64,000 nt of DNA from Demequina globuliformis (GTDB lineage: Bacteria; Actinomycetota; Actinomycetes; Actinomycetales; Demequinaceae): NCBI RefSeq assembly GCF_000975155.1, contig NZ_BBRG01000001.1:541999-605998 (forward strand). Reading direction: 5' to 3'. The notes beneath the pieces were generated by a model, which worked only from the letters and a program-made list of their open reading frames with translations, searched no databases and was not told the DNA's origin. Both the position numbers and the translations under genes were made by a program. Shown here piece after piece: positions 10,138 to 18,307 of the stretch; within the stretch, counting starts at the first letter, position 1; every line of letters starts with the position of its first letter.

Positions 10138-11781
10138 ATGGCCCACAAGGTCGTCATCATTGGTGCGGTTGCTGCGGGCATGTCCGCCGCCACGCGCCTA
10201 CGCCGCCTCGACGAGGACGCCCACATCGTCGTCCTCGAGGCAGGCGAGCACGTGTCCTTTGCGAACTGCGGGCTGCCCTACTACGCAGGCGGCGTCATCG
10301 AGGATCGGGAGGACCTGTTGCTGCAGACCCCCGAGTCCCTCCGCGCGCGCTTCAATCTCGACGTACGGACGCGCTCGCGCGCCACGTCGATCGACCCGCA
10401 AGCAAAAACCGTCACCATTGACTCCCGGGAGCACGGACTCATGATCGAGTCATTCGACTCACTCATTCTTGCTCCCGGAGCTCGGCCAGTGGTCCCACCC
10501 ATCCCCGGCGCGGAGCGTGCGCTCACGTTGCGCGACGTCGCCGACGTGGACCGCATGGTGGCGCGCATGGATGGCGCGGCGAGCGCAGTCGTCATCGGCG
10601 CAGGCTTTGTGGGGCTCGAGGTCGCGGAGAACCTGGCCCTGCGCGGGCTCAAGGTGACGGTCGTCGAAATGGCAGACCAGGTGCTGACCGCACTGGACCC
10701 GGAACTGGCGATTCGCATTGAGGAACGACTCACCAGCAACGGGATCCACGTCACGACCGGTTCAAGGGCCAGCGAGATTGCGGACGATGCCGTGGTCATC
10801 ACCGGCCCCAACGGCACTCAGCGCGTCGCCGCAGACCTCGTCATCGCAGCTATAGGCGTCACGCCGGACACTCACCTTGCCCGCGACGCGGGACTCGCGA
10901 TCGCGCCCAACGGCGGCATTGCCGTCGACGAAGCTATGCGCACCTCCGCTGAGCACATCTACGCGGTCGGTGACGCCGCTGCGAAGGCAGACGCATTCGG
11001 TGACTCGTCGGTGCTCATTCCGCTCGCCAATCTCGCGAACCGCCATGGGCGGCGCGTTGCTGACACCATCACCGGCCGCGACGTCTCACCGGTGGCGTCG
11101 ATCGGCACCGCGGTCGTGGGTGTCTTTGGCCTCACCGCGGCCGTCACCGGCCGCACGGAGCGGCGCTTGCGCACGGAAGGCCGCCCGTACCGGGCCCTCC
11201 ACACTCACCCGCTCAACCATGCCGGGTACTACCCCGGAGCATCGGCCCTGGCTCTCAAGCTCCTCGTGGACCCCACAACGGACCTCATTCTGGGCGCGCA
11301 AGCCGTGGGCGAGTCAGGAGCGGACAAACGCATCGACATCATCGCGACCGCGATTCGTGGCGGGCTACGCGCGAGTGAGCTCGCTGACCTCGAACTGGCA
11401 TACGCGCCGGCGTACGGCTCCGCCAAGGACCCCGTCAACATGCTGGGATACCTCGCAGAGAACGCCGCGACGGGCGACACCCCGTCGATTCAGTGGCACG
11501 AACTCACCGCAGCGGACTTCGTAGTCGACGTGCGGACGGCGGCGGAGCACGGGCGCGGTGCCGTGTTCACCGGAGGCGACACCGTGAACATCGACCTCAA
11601 TGACCTGCGCGCGCGGCACCAGGAGCTGCCCCGCGACCGGCGCGTTGTGGTCCACTGCCAGGTTGGCCAGCGCGGTCACACTGCCACGCGCCTGTTGCGC
11701 CAGCTCGGGTATGACGCCGTCAACCTCGACGGCGGGTATCTCACGTGGAGGGACGGCCAGGCGGCTACCACGCGCCCCTGA
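10138..11781 (+). CDS. CoA-disulfide reductase fused to rhodanese
   Basis: A 547-residue FAD/NAD(P)H enzyme. The N-terminal fold is VIIGAVAAGMSAATR; the single redox Cys of CoA-disulfide/persulfide reductases is Cys44 in SFANCGLPYY; the second dinucleotide fold is VIGAGFVGLE; YAVGDAA binds FAD. The C-terminal ~90 residues are a rhodanese domain with the active loop HCQVGQRG (Cys507). The fusion is known from persulfide reductases that use CoA-SSH or polysulfide, with rhodanese delivering sulfane sulfur. The ATG at 10138 has AAGGAGG 6 bases upstream; longer frames to 10081 would run through the operator. The divergent CstR-like repressor supports a role in clearing reactive sulfur species. Palindrome copy C follows. 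Confidence 0.92.
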   Translation: MAHKVVIIGAVAAGMSAATRLRRLDEDAHIVVLEAGEHVSFANCGLPYYAGGVIEDREDLLLQTPESLRARFNLDVRTRSRATSIDPQAKTVTIDSREHGLMIESFDSLILAPGARPVVPPIPGAERALTLRDVADVDRMVARMDGAASAVVIGAGFVGLEVAENLALRGLKVTVVEMADQVLTALDPELAIRIEERLTSNGIHVTTGSRASEIADDAVVITGPNGTQRVAADLVIAAIGVTPDTHLARDAGLAIAPNGGIAVDEAMRTSAEHIYAVGDAAAKADAFGDSSVLIPLANLANRHGRRVADTITGRDVSPVASIGTAVVGVFGLTAAVTGRTERRLRTEGRPYRALHTHPLNHAGYYPGASALALKLLVDPTTDLILGAQAVGESGADKRIDIIATAIRGGLRASELADLELAYAPAYGSAKDPVNMLGYLAENAATGDTPSIQWHELTAADFVVDVRTAAEHGRGAVFTGGDTVNIDLNDLRARHQELPRDRRVVVHCQVGQRGHTATRLLRQLGYDAVNLDGGYLTWRDGQAATTRP

Positions 11782-11798
11782 TCCGCCTCGCTTTCACA

Positions 11799-11856
11799 CC
11801 AAATGGCTCCATTTCGCTGTTATAGCTTGCTAAAACAGCCAAATGGAGCCATTTGG
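11799..11856. repeat. palindromic intergenic repeat, copy C
   Basis: Arms of 28 bases (11799-11826 and 11829-11856) pair at 26 of 28 positions with a 2-base centre (TT). The arm starts CCAAATGGCTCCATTTCGCT. It lies in a convergent gap between the reductase gene and purE. Confidence 0.95.
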
Positions 11857-11884
11857 CGCGGGGGGTGCGGGCTGGTGGAGTCGG

Positions 11885-12391
11885 CTACTGGCGGCGGAGG
11901 TTCTCGCCCTTCGCATACGCCTGGTCCCGCAGGTCTTCCTGGAACGTCCGCATCGCGGCGCGGAGGTGCTCCCCCTGCTCCGTGTCCGCCGCCCCCAAAA
12001 TTCGCGCAGCCAAAAGCCCGGCGTTACGCGCGCCGCCAATGGAAACTGTCGCGACGGGGACACCCGCGGGCATCTGCACAATCGACAGCAGTGAGTCCAT
12101 GCCGTCGAGGTGCTTGAGAGGCACCGGCACTCCAATGACGGGCAGCGTCGTCACCGAGGCAAGCATTCCAGGCAAGTGCGCGGCACCACCGGCGCCGGCA
12201 ATGATCACGCGCAAGCCCCGCGCCTCCGCCTCACGGCCGTACGCGATCATCTGTTCCGGCATCCGGTGCGCGGACACCACGTCCTTCTCAAACGCAATAC
12301 CGAACTCGCCAAGGGCCGTCGCGGCTGCCTCCATGGTGGGCCAGTCGGAATCCGACCCCATCACGATTCCGACCTTGATGTTCTCGCTCAT
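11885..12391 (-). CDS. purE: N5-carboxyaminoimidazole ribonucleotide mutase
   Basis: A 168-residue class I PurE, which converts N5-CAIR to CAIR in purine synthesis. Landmarks are [21 protein letters not shown] and [11 protein letters not shown], which together form the active site with the catalytic His, and [22 protein letters not shown]. The ATG at 12391 shares one base with the purK stop (TGATG), showing translational coupling; an in-frame GTG one codon earlier is an alternative. It is the second gene of the purK-purE operon. Confidence 0.96.
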   Translation of the reverse strand: MSENIKVGIVMGSDSDWPTMEAAATALGEFGIAFEKDVVSAHRMPEQMIAYGREAEARGLRVIIAGAGGAAHLPGMLASVTTLPVIGVPVPLKHLDGMDSLLSIVQMPAGVPVATVSIGGARNAGLLAARILGAADTEQGEHLRAAMRTFQEDLRDQAYAKGENLRRQ

Positions 12392-13533
12392 CACTGCACT
12401 CCATCCCTGACCACGGCTGCGGCGGCCACGGCCCTGTCATAGGTCTCTGCGCGGTCATCGCCGGAGAGGTTCACATGTCCCACCTTGCGCCCGGGACGCA
12501 CGCCCTTGCCGTACAGGTGAATCTTCGCGGCCGGGTCCTCGACCTCGCTGAGCGACCCTTGTAGGTCCTCGCGCGCGCCCCCAAGCACGTTGGCCATGAC
12601 TGTCCACTGCGCGGTCGGAGCGGTGTCACCCAAAGGCAGGTCCAGGACCGCCCGGAGGTGCTGTTCAAACTGTCCAGTCACAGCACCATCCATGGTCCAG
12701 TGACCGGAGTTGTGCGGGCGCATCGCGAGCTCGTTGATGAGGATGGCGCCGTCGACCTCGAAGAGCTCGACCGCAAGCGCACCCGTCACGCCCAGCTCGT
12801 CCGCGACGGTGCGCGCAATGCCCTCCGCCTGGCGAGCAAGCGTGGGGTCGAGGTCAGGCGCTGGCGCGGTGACTTCGGAGCAGACTCCGTCACGTTGAAT
12901 GGACTCGACAACGGCCCACGTACGCGACTCGCCGCTGGGGCGGCGTGCGATCTGCACGGCAAGTTCGCGCGTAAAGGGCACCTTTTCCTCGAGCAGCAGG
13001 CGCGGGCCGCCTTGCGAGGCGGCTTCCAGCCAGGCGGTGGCATCGGCCGATGCTCGAATCACCATCACGCCCTTGCCGTCGTAGCCGCCGCGAGCGGTTT
13101 TGAGGATGGCTTCGCCACCGTGGGCATCGAGGAAAGCCTGGACGTGCGCTTCCGTTTCCGCGACGGCCCACGCGGGGTTAGGCAGCCCCAACTCGTCCAT
13201 TCGGCGGCGCATCTCGATCTTGTCCTGTGCGTACCGCAGCGCGTCATGACCGGGCCGCGCGGGAACGCCGAGCGCCTCCGCTGCCTCGAAAACCTCAGCC
13301 GGAATGTGCTCGTGTTCCCACGTCAGGACAGCCGGGCGCGGGTGCGCCAGCAACTTCTCAATGGCCTCGGGATCAGTCGGCAATCCAACAACGGTCTGGT
13401 GCGCGGGGTCGGCAGCGGCGGCGGCGTCGGATTCCACGAGCACCCGGAGCGTGAGCCCCAGGTTCGTGGCCACGGGAGCCATCATGCGCGCCAACTGACC
13501 GCCACCGACGACGGCAACGATGGGGGAAGTCAT
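12391..13533 (-). CDS. purK: 5-(carboxyamino)imidazole ribonucleotide synthase
   Basis: A 380-residue ATP-grasp enzyme that carboxylates AIR with bicarbonate and ATP to give N5-CAIR, the substrate of the adjacent Pur[12 protein letters not shown] starts the N-terminal nucleotide-fold domain; [14 protein letters not shown] is the ATP-grasp glycine loop; [17 protein letters not shown] binds the substrate and metal. Length is typical. The ATG at 13533 lies 6 bases after a -10 TAGGTT (13540-13545 on the minus strand), a leaderless arrangement. Confidence 0.96.
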   Translation of the reverse strand: MTSPIVAVVGGGQLARMMAPVATNLGLTLRVLVESDAAAAADPAHQTVVGLPTDPEAIEKLLAHPRPAVLTWEHEHIPAEVFEAAEALGVPARPGHDALRYAQDKIEMRRRMDELGLPNPAWAVAETEAHVQAFLDAHGGEAILKTARGGYDGKGVMVIRASADATAWLEAASQGGPRLLLEEKVPFTRELAVQIARRPSGESRTWAVVESIQRDGVCSEVTAPAPDLDPTLARQAEGIARTVADELGVTGALAVELFEVDGAILINELAMRPHNSGHWTMDGAVTGQFEQHLRAVLDLPLGDTAPTAQWTVMANVLGGAREDLQGSLSEVEDPAAKIHLYGKGVRPGRKVGHVNLSGDDRAETYDRAVAAAAVVRDGVQ

Positions 13534-13567
13534 GGCTACAACCTACCGGCGACTAGGCTTCCCTTTT
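13534..13567. promoter_or_regulatory. back-to-back leaderless promoters of purK and gtrA
   Basis: Only 34 bases separate the two start codons. TAGGTT (13545-13540, minus) precedes purK by 6 bases, and TAGGCT (13554-13559, plus) precedes gtrA by 8 bases. The two -10 boxes face away from each other, so each promoter's -35 region must lie in or near the other gene's start. Confidence 0.6.
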
Positions 13568-14056
13568 GTGACGATGCTCCAAGGACTGCGCGCGCGCGCC
13601 GGCGAACTGCTGCGCTTTGGTGCCGTAGGCCTCGCAGGGATCGTCGTCAACCTTGGCGTCTTCAACCTCCTGCGCCTGGGCCCCTTGGCGCCTGATGCAG
13701 AAATCGCTGGCGACGACGACCGGGTGGTGACAGCGAAGATCATCGCGACCGTCGTGTCGATTCTCTTTGCCTGGTGGGCGCACCGCGGCTGGACCTTTCG
13801 CGGCCCTCAGCGCCACACTCCCACCCGAGAGCTCCTCCTATTCGCCATCATCAACGGCGTGGCCATTGTGCTTGAGGCCGCGACAGTCGCGATCAGCCAC
13901 CACGGACTTGGATACGAGTCTCTTATTGCGGACAACGTGGCTTCCGTCATTGGCATCGGACTGGGCACGATTACCAGGTACATCGGCTACGACCTGTTCG
14001 TGTTCACCTCGGAGGGCCGCGCTCTCCCCGCCGTCAGCGCCGACGACGAGGGCTGA
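13568..14056 (+). CDS. GtrA-family membrane protein
   Basis: A 162-residue protein with four predicted membrane segments: LLRFGAVGLAGIVVNLGVFNLL, AKIIATVVSILFAWWA, LLLFAIINGVAIVLEAATVAI and NVASVIGIGLGTITRYIGYDLFVF. The F-x-W-x-H-R-x-W-T-F-type motif between TM2 and TM3 (AWWAHRGWTFRG) is diagnostic of GtrA/DPMS, which helps flip or place polyprenyl-linked sugars for cell-wall polysaccharide. GTG at 13568 is chosen over ATG at 13574 because of the -10 spacing. The 3' end overlaps the convergent kinase gene by 23 bases. Confidence 0.9.
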   Translation: MTMLQGLRARAGELLRFGAVGLAGIVVNLGVFNLLRLGPLAPDAEIAGDDDRVVTAKIIATVVSILFAWWAHRGWTFRGPQRHTPTRELLLFAIINGVAIVLEAATVAISHHGLGYESLIADNVASVIGIGLGTITRYIGYDLFVFTSEGRALPAVSADDEG

Positions 14057-15341
14057 TCTTCCGTCCGTGTGGGATGACCGTGTCGAGGTCAACGAGCGAG
14101 GGCACACCCTGCAAGAACACCGCGAAAACCGCAGGTACGCGGTGAGCGAGCTCTAGCCTGCCCCCGTCGGCCGTCACCAAGTCACGCGCGAGCGCGAGGC
14201 CCAACCCAGTACCCCGGCCGGACGTCACCTCGCGCTCAAAGATGCGCGGTGCCAGTTCCTCAGGAACTCCCTCGCCCTCATCACGCACCTCGATGACGGT
14301 GGCGTGGTTGTCGCCTGACTCCCGCGCGGACACCGACGTTGTGCCCGCGCCGTGGTGCAGCGAGTTCTCGATCAACGTGGCAAGGACCTGGGCGAGTCCA
14401 CCAGGAGTGGCGAACACGGATACGTCGGTCGGGTGAAGCACCAGGTGACGGCCAGCAGCGTGGAAGGCCTGCGACCACTCCTCGCGCTGCTGCTCGAAGA
14501 TCTCTTCGAGCGCGACTGGCTCGGTGCCAGATCCCAAGGCGCGGCGTGAGCGGCCCAGCAACTCGTCGACCACGCCCACCAAGCGCTCCACCTGCTCGAG
14601 CGACTTCTCAGCCTCCTCGCGCACCTCTTCCTGATCAGACAGAGCCGAGATCTCTTCCAGGCGCATGGTGAGCGCTGTCAACGGGGTACGCAACTGATGC
14701 GAGGCATCGGCCGCAAACTGGCGCTCCGTCGCCAACCGCGCCGCCATGCGGTCCGCCGACCGCGACAGCTCGTCCGCCACCTGGTCGATCTCCTCAATAC
14801 CGGAGCGCTCCAGACGCGGGCGCACCTGACCAGTGCCCAACTGCTCGGCAGACGCGGCGAGGTACACCAACGGGGCAGTCAACCGGTTCGCCTGCCAGAT
14901 GGCCATCGCCACACCCGCCGCAATCGCGACCAGGCCTGCGCCCATCACGAGGAACACGAATCTCGCCGCAGACCAGAACACGTCCCACCACGGCACGTAC
15001 ATGACGACGACAAGACCGTCGTCCGTGACGTGGCTGTCAGAGAACGCTGGACGCGGCTCTTCGCCTGCCGTCATCACCTCGCCGTCGGGCAGGCTCACAT
15101 ACACATAGGCGGGGGCGCCGGCAGCATCGGAGACGTACGAGTCGAGGACGTCTTCCGTGATGCTCTCGCCCGAGCGGTAGCGCACTTCAAGCGCACGCGC
15201 GGCGGTGGCGGTGCGCAGGTCAAGGTCACTGAGAGCGTCAGTGCGCACCAGCTCCACCGCGGCGATTCCCAAGGGGATACCGAGGAGCACCACGGCCACG
15301 GCAAGTGCAGAGACCGTGGCGCGCAGGACTCGGCGCCGCAC
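14034..15341 (-). CDS. membrane sensor histidine kinase
   Basis: A 435-residue kinase with an N-terminal TM (VSALAVAVVLLGIPLGIAAV), a ~100-residue extracellular sensor, and a second TM (FVFLVMGAGLVAIAAGVAMAI) running into a HAMP linker (RLTAPLVYLAASAEQLG). The H-box is FAADASHQLRTPLTAL (phospho-acceptor His near residue 217), followed by N-box TLIENSLHHGAG, G1 EVRDEGEGVPEE and G2 GRGTGLGLALARDL. The GTG start lies 8 bases after the stop of the response regulator gene, so the two form an operon. The signal is unknown; the sensor region has no recognisable ligand domain. The arrangement resembles actinobacterial envelope-stress pairs. Confidence 0.93.
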   Translation of the reverse strand: MRRRVLRATVSALAVAVVLLGIPLGIAAVELVRTDALSDLDLRTATAARALEVRYRSGESITEDVLDSYVSDAAGAPAYVYVSLPDGEVMTAGEEPRPAFSDSHVTDDGLVVVMYVPWWDVFWSAARFVFLVMGAGLVAIAAGVAMAIWQANRLTAPLVYLAASAEQLGTGQVRPRLERSGIEEIDQVADELSRSADRMAARLATERQFAADASHQLRTPLTALTMRLEEISALSDQEEVREEAEKSLEQVERLVGVVDELLGRSRRALGSGTEPVALEEIFEQQREEWSQAFHAAGRHLVLHPTDVSVFATPGGLAQVLATLIENSLHHGAGTTSVSARESGDNHATVIEVRDEGEGVPEELAPRIFEREVTSGRGTGLGLALARDLVTADGGRLELAHRVPAVFAVFLQGVPSLVDLDTVIPHGRKISPRRRR

Positions 15342-15349
15342 TGGCGCCC

Positions 15350-16027
15350 CTACTCGTCGTTCTCGAAACGGAAGCCCATGCCGCGCACCGTCGTGATGTA
15401 GCGCGGCTTGGTGGCGTCATCGCCGAGCTTGCGGCGCAACCACGACACGTGCATGTCGAGCGTCTTGGACGGAGCGCTGGACTCCGCCTCCCACACGTCG
15501 CGCATCAAGGTGTCGCGCGACACCACCGAGCCCGCATTGGCAACGAGCAGGTGAAGCAGATCAAACTCCTTGCTCGACAGCTGCAGTTCCCGGTCATCAA
15601 GGAAGGCACGGTGTGCGGCGACATCTACCCGCACTCCTCCGACGGTCAGCTCGCCAGCGGAATCGCCCGCCACCCGGCGGCGCAGGAGCGCACGCACGCG
15701 CGCCAACAACTCCGCGAGGCGGAACGGCTTGGTGACATAGTCATCCGCACCGGCATCGAGCCCGACCACCAGATCTACCTCATCCGCGCGAGCGGTGAGC
15801 ATCAGAATTGGCACCTGAAGGCCCTTGTCGCGGATGCGGCGGGCGACATCGACGCCGTCGATGTCGGGAAGTCCCAGGTCAAGGATGACCAGATCGGCGT
15901 CGTCCGCCGCTCCGACTCCCCCCATACCGGTCCCGTGCCACTCCACGTCGTAGCCCTCGCGACCCAAAGCGCGGGTCAAGGGTTCTGAAATGGTCGGGTC
16001 ATCTTCGACCAAGACAATACGAGTCAT
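15350..16027 (-). CDS. OmpR/PhoB-family response regulator
   Basis: A 225-residue DNA-binding regulator. The receiver domain carries the acidic pair EDD (8-10), phosphorylation site Asp50 in VILDLGLPD, the switch Thr in LMLTARA and Lys100 in DDYVTKPF. The C-terminal winged helix includes LQLSSKEFDLLHLL and a recognition helix with SKTLDMHVSWLRRKLGDD. The ATG at 16027 lies 6 bases after TATCGT (16034-16039, minus), a leaderless promoter that drives both regulator and kinase. Confidence 0.95.
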   Translation of the reverse strand: MTRIVLVEDDPTISEPLTRALGREGYDVEWHGTGMGGVGAADDADLVILDLGLPDIDGVDVARRIRDKGLQVPILMLTARADEVDLVVGLDAGADDYVTKPFRLAELLARVRALLRRRVAGDSAGELTVGGVRVDVAAHRAFLDDRELQLSSKEFDLLHLLVANAGSVVSRDTLMRDVWEAESSAPSKTLDMHVSWLRRKLGDDATKPRYITTVRGMGFRFENDE

Positions 16028-16119
16028 GAGGCAACGATACCCGGGCGACCTGAGTTTGCAATGTGCGTCACGCCCGCATTCACGGAACTCGCGGGCTGCC
16101 CGCCGGTAGGGTGGCGCGC

Positions 16120-18243
16120 GTGAGTACCTCCACTGACGTGACCTTCGAGGACACGCCTCCCAGCGCCACCGCCATCCGCCGCGCGCGCATCCTCGCGTCC
16201 ATGCCCGAGCGGGCCGTCCTCATGACGGTGTCGCTCGCGCTCGCGGCGGGACTCGCGGTCACCGCCGGCGCGCATTACTGGTGGACGGTACTGCCAGGCG
16301 CCGCGGTGCTCACTGTGACGGCGTGGCGCGCATGCACGCCACGCACGCTGTCGCCCCGGGACGCGGTCGCGAGCGCGATCGCGGTGGGCGGGACTGTCGT
16401 CTGGGCAATCGTGAATATGGCCATGGCCGCTGAATACCTCCTCGTAGTGCGCGATCCCGGCTTTCTCACCCTGTCCGGCCTGTGGCTGGTCGACCACGGC
16501 ACCACTGACATTCCGGCCGCCGGGGCCGTGGAGGCCGCCCACGCCAGCTCGACCATGCTTCCGGACGCCTCGGAAGCATGGAACCTCAAGGGCGACGTGG
16601 TTCAGCCGCAGGGAGCGAAGATGCTCCCTGCGACCATCGCGGTGGGCGGCTGGATCGCAGGTGACAGCGGAGTCCTCGCTGCCAACGTTGCTCTTGGCGC
16701 GGTCGGCATCCTCGCCGTCTACGCGCTGGCCCGTCAGTTCCTGTCCCCCATGGCCGCGCTCGCGCCCGCTGGCGCCCTCGCACTCACTGTGTCGCACATC
16801 GGCCTGTCGCGCCCCGCCTACACCGAGCCGCTCACGCTCTTGCTCGTGGTTGCGGGCATTCTGTGGGCGTGGCGGGGTGTGGTCGAACGCTCCACCAACC
16901 TGCTCATCGTGGGCTCGATCGCCACGGGCGCGACCATGCTGGTGCGTGTCGACGGCCCCAGCTACGCCATTGGCGCACTCGCTGGTGTGGGCATTGCCCT
17001 AGCGAGCGTTAAGGCAGACGACCGGTGGCGACGCAGCGCCGCCTTCGCATACATAGGCTGGCAACTCGTCACCATTGCCGTGGGGTACCTGTCGGTTGCA
17101 CTGTGGTCAACCGAGTACCTCGAGCGCCTCGCTGACGAGACGCATGCGCTGCTCATTGTCTACACCGGTTTGGCGGTCGTGGGGGGCATCTGGGCGGCGA
17201 CGTGGACCGGCAGGCCCGGCCAGTGGCTCGCGCGCCTGTCAGACGCGATCGGTCGCAGGGGCGCCATCGCGATGGGCGGCGCCGTCGTCGCCGTCTTGGC
17301 GGTCTTCGCGTCGCGTCCCCTGTGGACCACGGTTCACCGCGGCACGGAAACGTCGCGGGAGGAGTTCACCAACGGCGTCGTGGAGAGTTTTCAGCGGGCG
17401 CAGGGGCTACCGCTCGAGGGCACCCGCACGTATGCGGAGTCGACCGTCACCTGGCTGTCCTATTACCTCACGTGGCCCCTCGTCATTTTGGGAATCCTGG
17501 GGTTGGGCTGGGCGACCATGCGGATGGTGCGCCGCGATGCGCCATGGGCCGTTTTCCTTGGTGCGGTCCTTGCGCCCAGTCTCTTGTACTTGTTCCGCCC
17601 GTCGATTGTGCCCGACCAAATCTGGGCGATCCGGCGCTTTGAACCCGCCACCTTGCCGGGCTTTATCCTCGCTGCGGCAGCCGCGGCATGGGCGCTCGCG
17701 GCGCTGGTGCGCACCGACCGTGGGCGCGCGGCCGCACGTCGTGTCGCTGGCGTCGGCATGCTGGTGTTGCCGCTGACGACGTGGTTCTCGCTCACCCCAG
17801 GTGAAGAGTACCCGGTGCAGGGCTCGGTGAATGTCACGACGCGCGAGATGATCGGGGCGCGCGATCAGTTGACGTCGCTATGTGCGATTGAGCCTGGGCG
17901 CCCCATCGTGTTGGTCGGCACGAGCAGCCACTTTGGATCGCTGCGCGTGATGTGTGACGCGCCCGTGGTGCTCGAACTTGGCGACCCCACCGCGGAGGAG
18001 CTGGCGCAGGTCGCCGACTCCTTTGGTCAAGCGCCGCTGGTGCTGACGCGGCAAGGAGACTCGGTGCCGTGGACACAGACACCGACTGCGGTCGTCGACT
18101 CCCAGGTCACGCATTCCGCATACACGCTTCAGGGGATCCCTCACAGCCTCATGAACCGCAATTACACCTGGTACGCGGGGGTCGTCACCCAAGACGGCAC
18201 GGTCGCGCCGGTGCCTGCGGGTCACAGCGCGAGCGCGCCCTAA
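16120..18243 (+). CDS. large polytopic membrane protein, GT-C glycosyltransferase-like
   Basis: A 707-residue protein with about 11-13 hydrophobic segments from residue ~30 to ~590 and a soluble C-terminal region of ~115 residues. The layout resembles GT-C enzymes such as mannosyltransferases and ArnT-like proteins, which move sugars from polyprenyl-phosphate donors on the outer face of the membrane. After the first TM pair an extracellular loop (VDHGTTDIPAAGAVEAAHASS) is followed by a stretch like SRPAYTEPLTLLLVVAGILW, where Arg, Tyr and Glu before a TM are typical of the family. The acidic motif of ArnT/PMT enzymes is not clear, so the enzymatic role is tentative. GTG at 16120 follows TAGGGT (16107-16112) by 7 bases. 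Envelope genes nearby (gtrA) fit a role in cell-wall glycans. Confidence 0.7.
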   Translation: MSTSTDVTFEDTPPSATAIRRARILASMPERAVLMTVSLALAAGLAVTAGAHYWWTVLPGAAVLTVTAWRACTPRTLSPRDAVASAIAVGGTVVWAIVNMAMAAEYLLVVRDPGFLTLSGLWLVDHGTTDIPAAGAVEAAHASSTMLPDASEAWNLKGDVVQPQGAKMLPATIAVGGWIAGDSGVLAANVALGAVGILAVYALARQFLSPMAALAPAGALALTVSHIGLSRPAYTEPLTLLLVVAGILWAWRGVVERSTNLLIVGSIATGATMLVRVDGPSYAIGALAGVGIALASVKADDRWRRSAAFAYIGWQLVTIAVGYLSVALWSTEYLERLADETHALLIVYTGLAVVGGIWAATWTGRPGQWLARLSDAIGRRGAIAMGGAVVAVLAVFASRPLWTTVHRGTETSREEFTNGVVESFQRAQGLPLEGTRTYAESTVTWLSYYLTWPLVILGILGLGWATMRMVRRDAPWAVFLGAVLAPSLLYLFRPSIVPDQIWAIRRFEPATLPGFILAAAAAAWALAALVRTDRGRAAARRVAGVGMLVLPLTTWFSLTPGEEYPVQGSVNVTTREMIGARDQLTSLCAIEPGRPIVLVGTSSHFGSLRVMCDAPVVLELGDPTAEELAQVADSFGQAPLVLTRQGDSVPWTQTPTAVVDSQVTHSAYTLQGIPHSLMNRNYTWYAGVVTQDGTVAPVPAGHSASAP

Positions 18244-18307
18244 CAGTTATCCCCAGATTTGGGGTGCGGGGCGCGGGGGCCGGTCGCGCGGCGTCACCAT
18301 CGGTCGC

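Noticed and set aside
16024..16797. 257-codon minus-strand frame
   Set aside because: Antisense to the GT-C membrane protein; the plus-strand frame has membrane helices and a -10 box.
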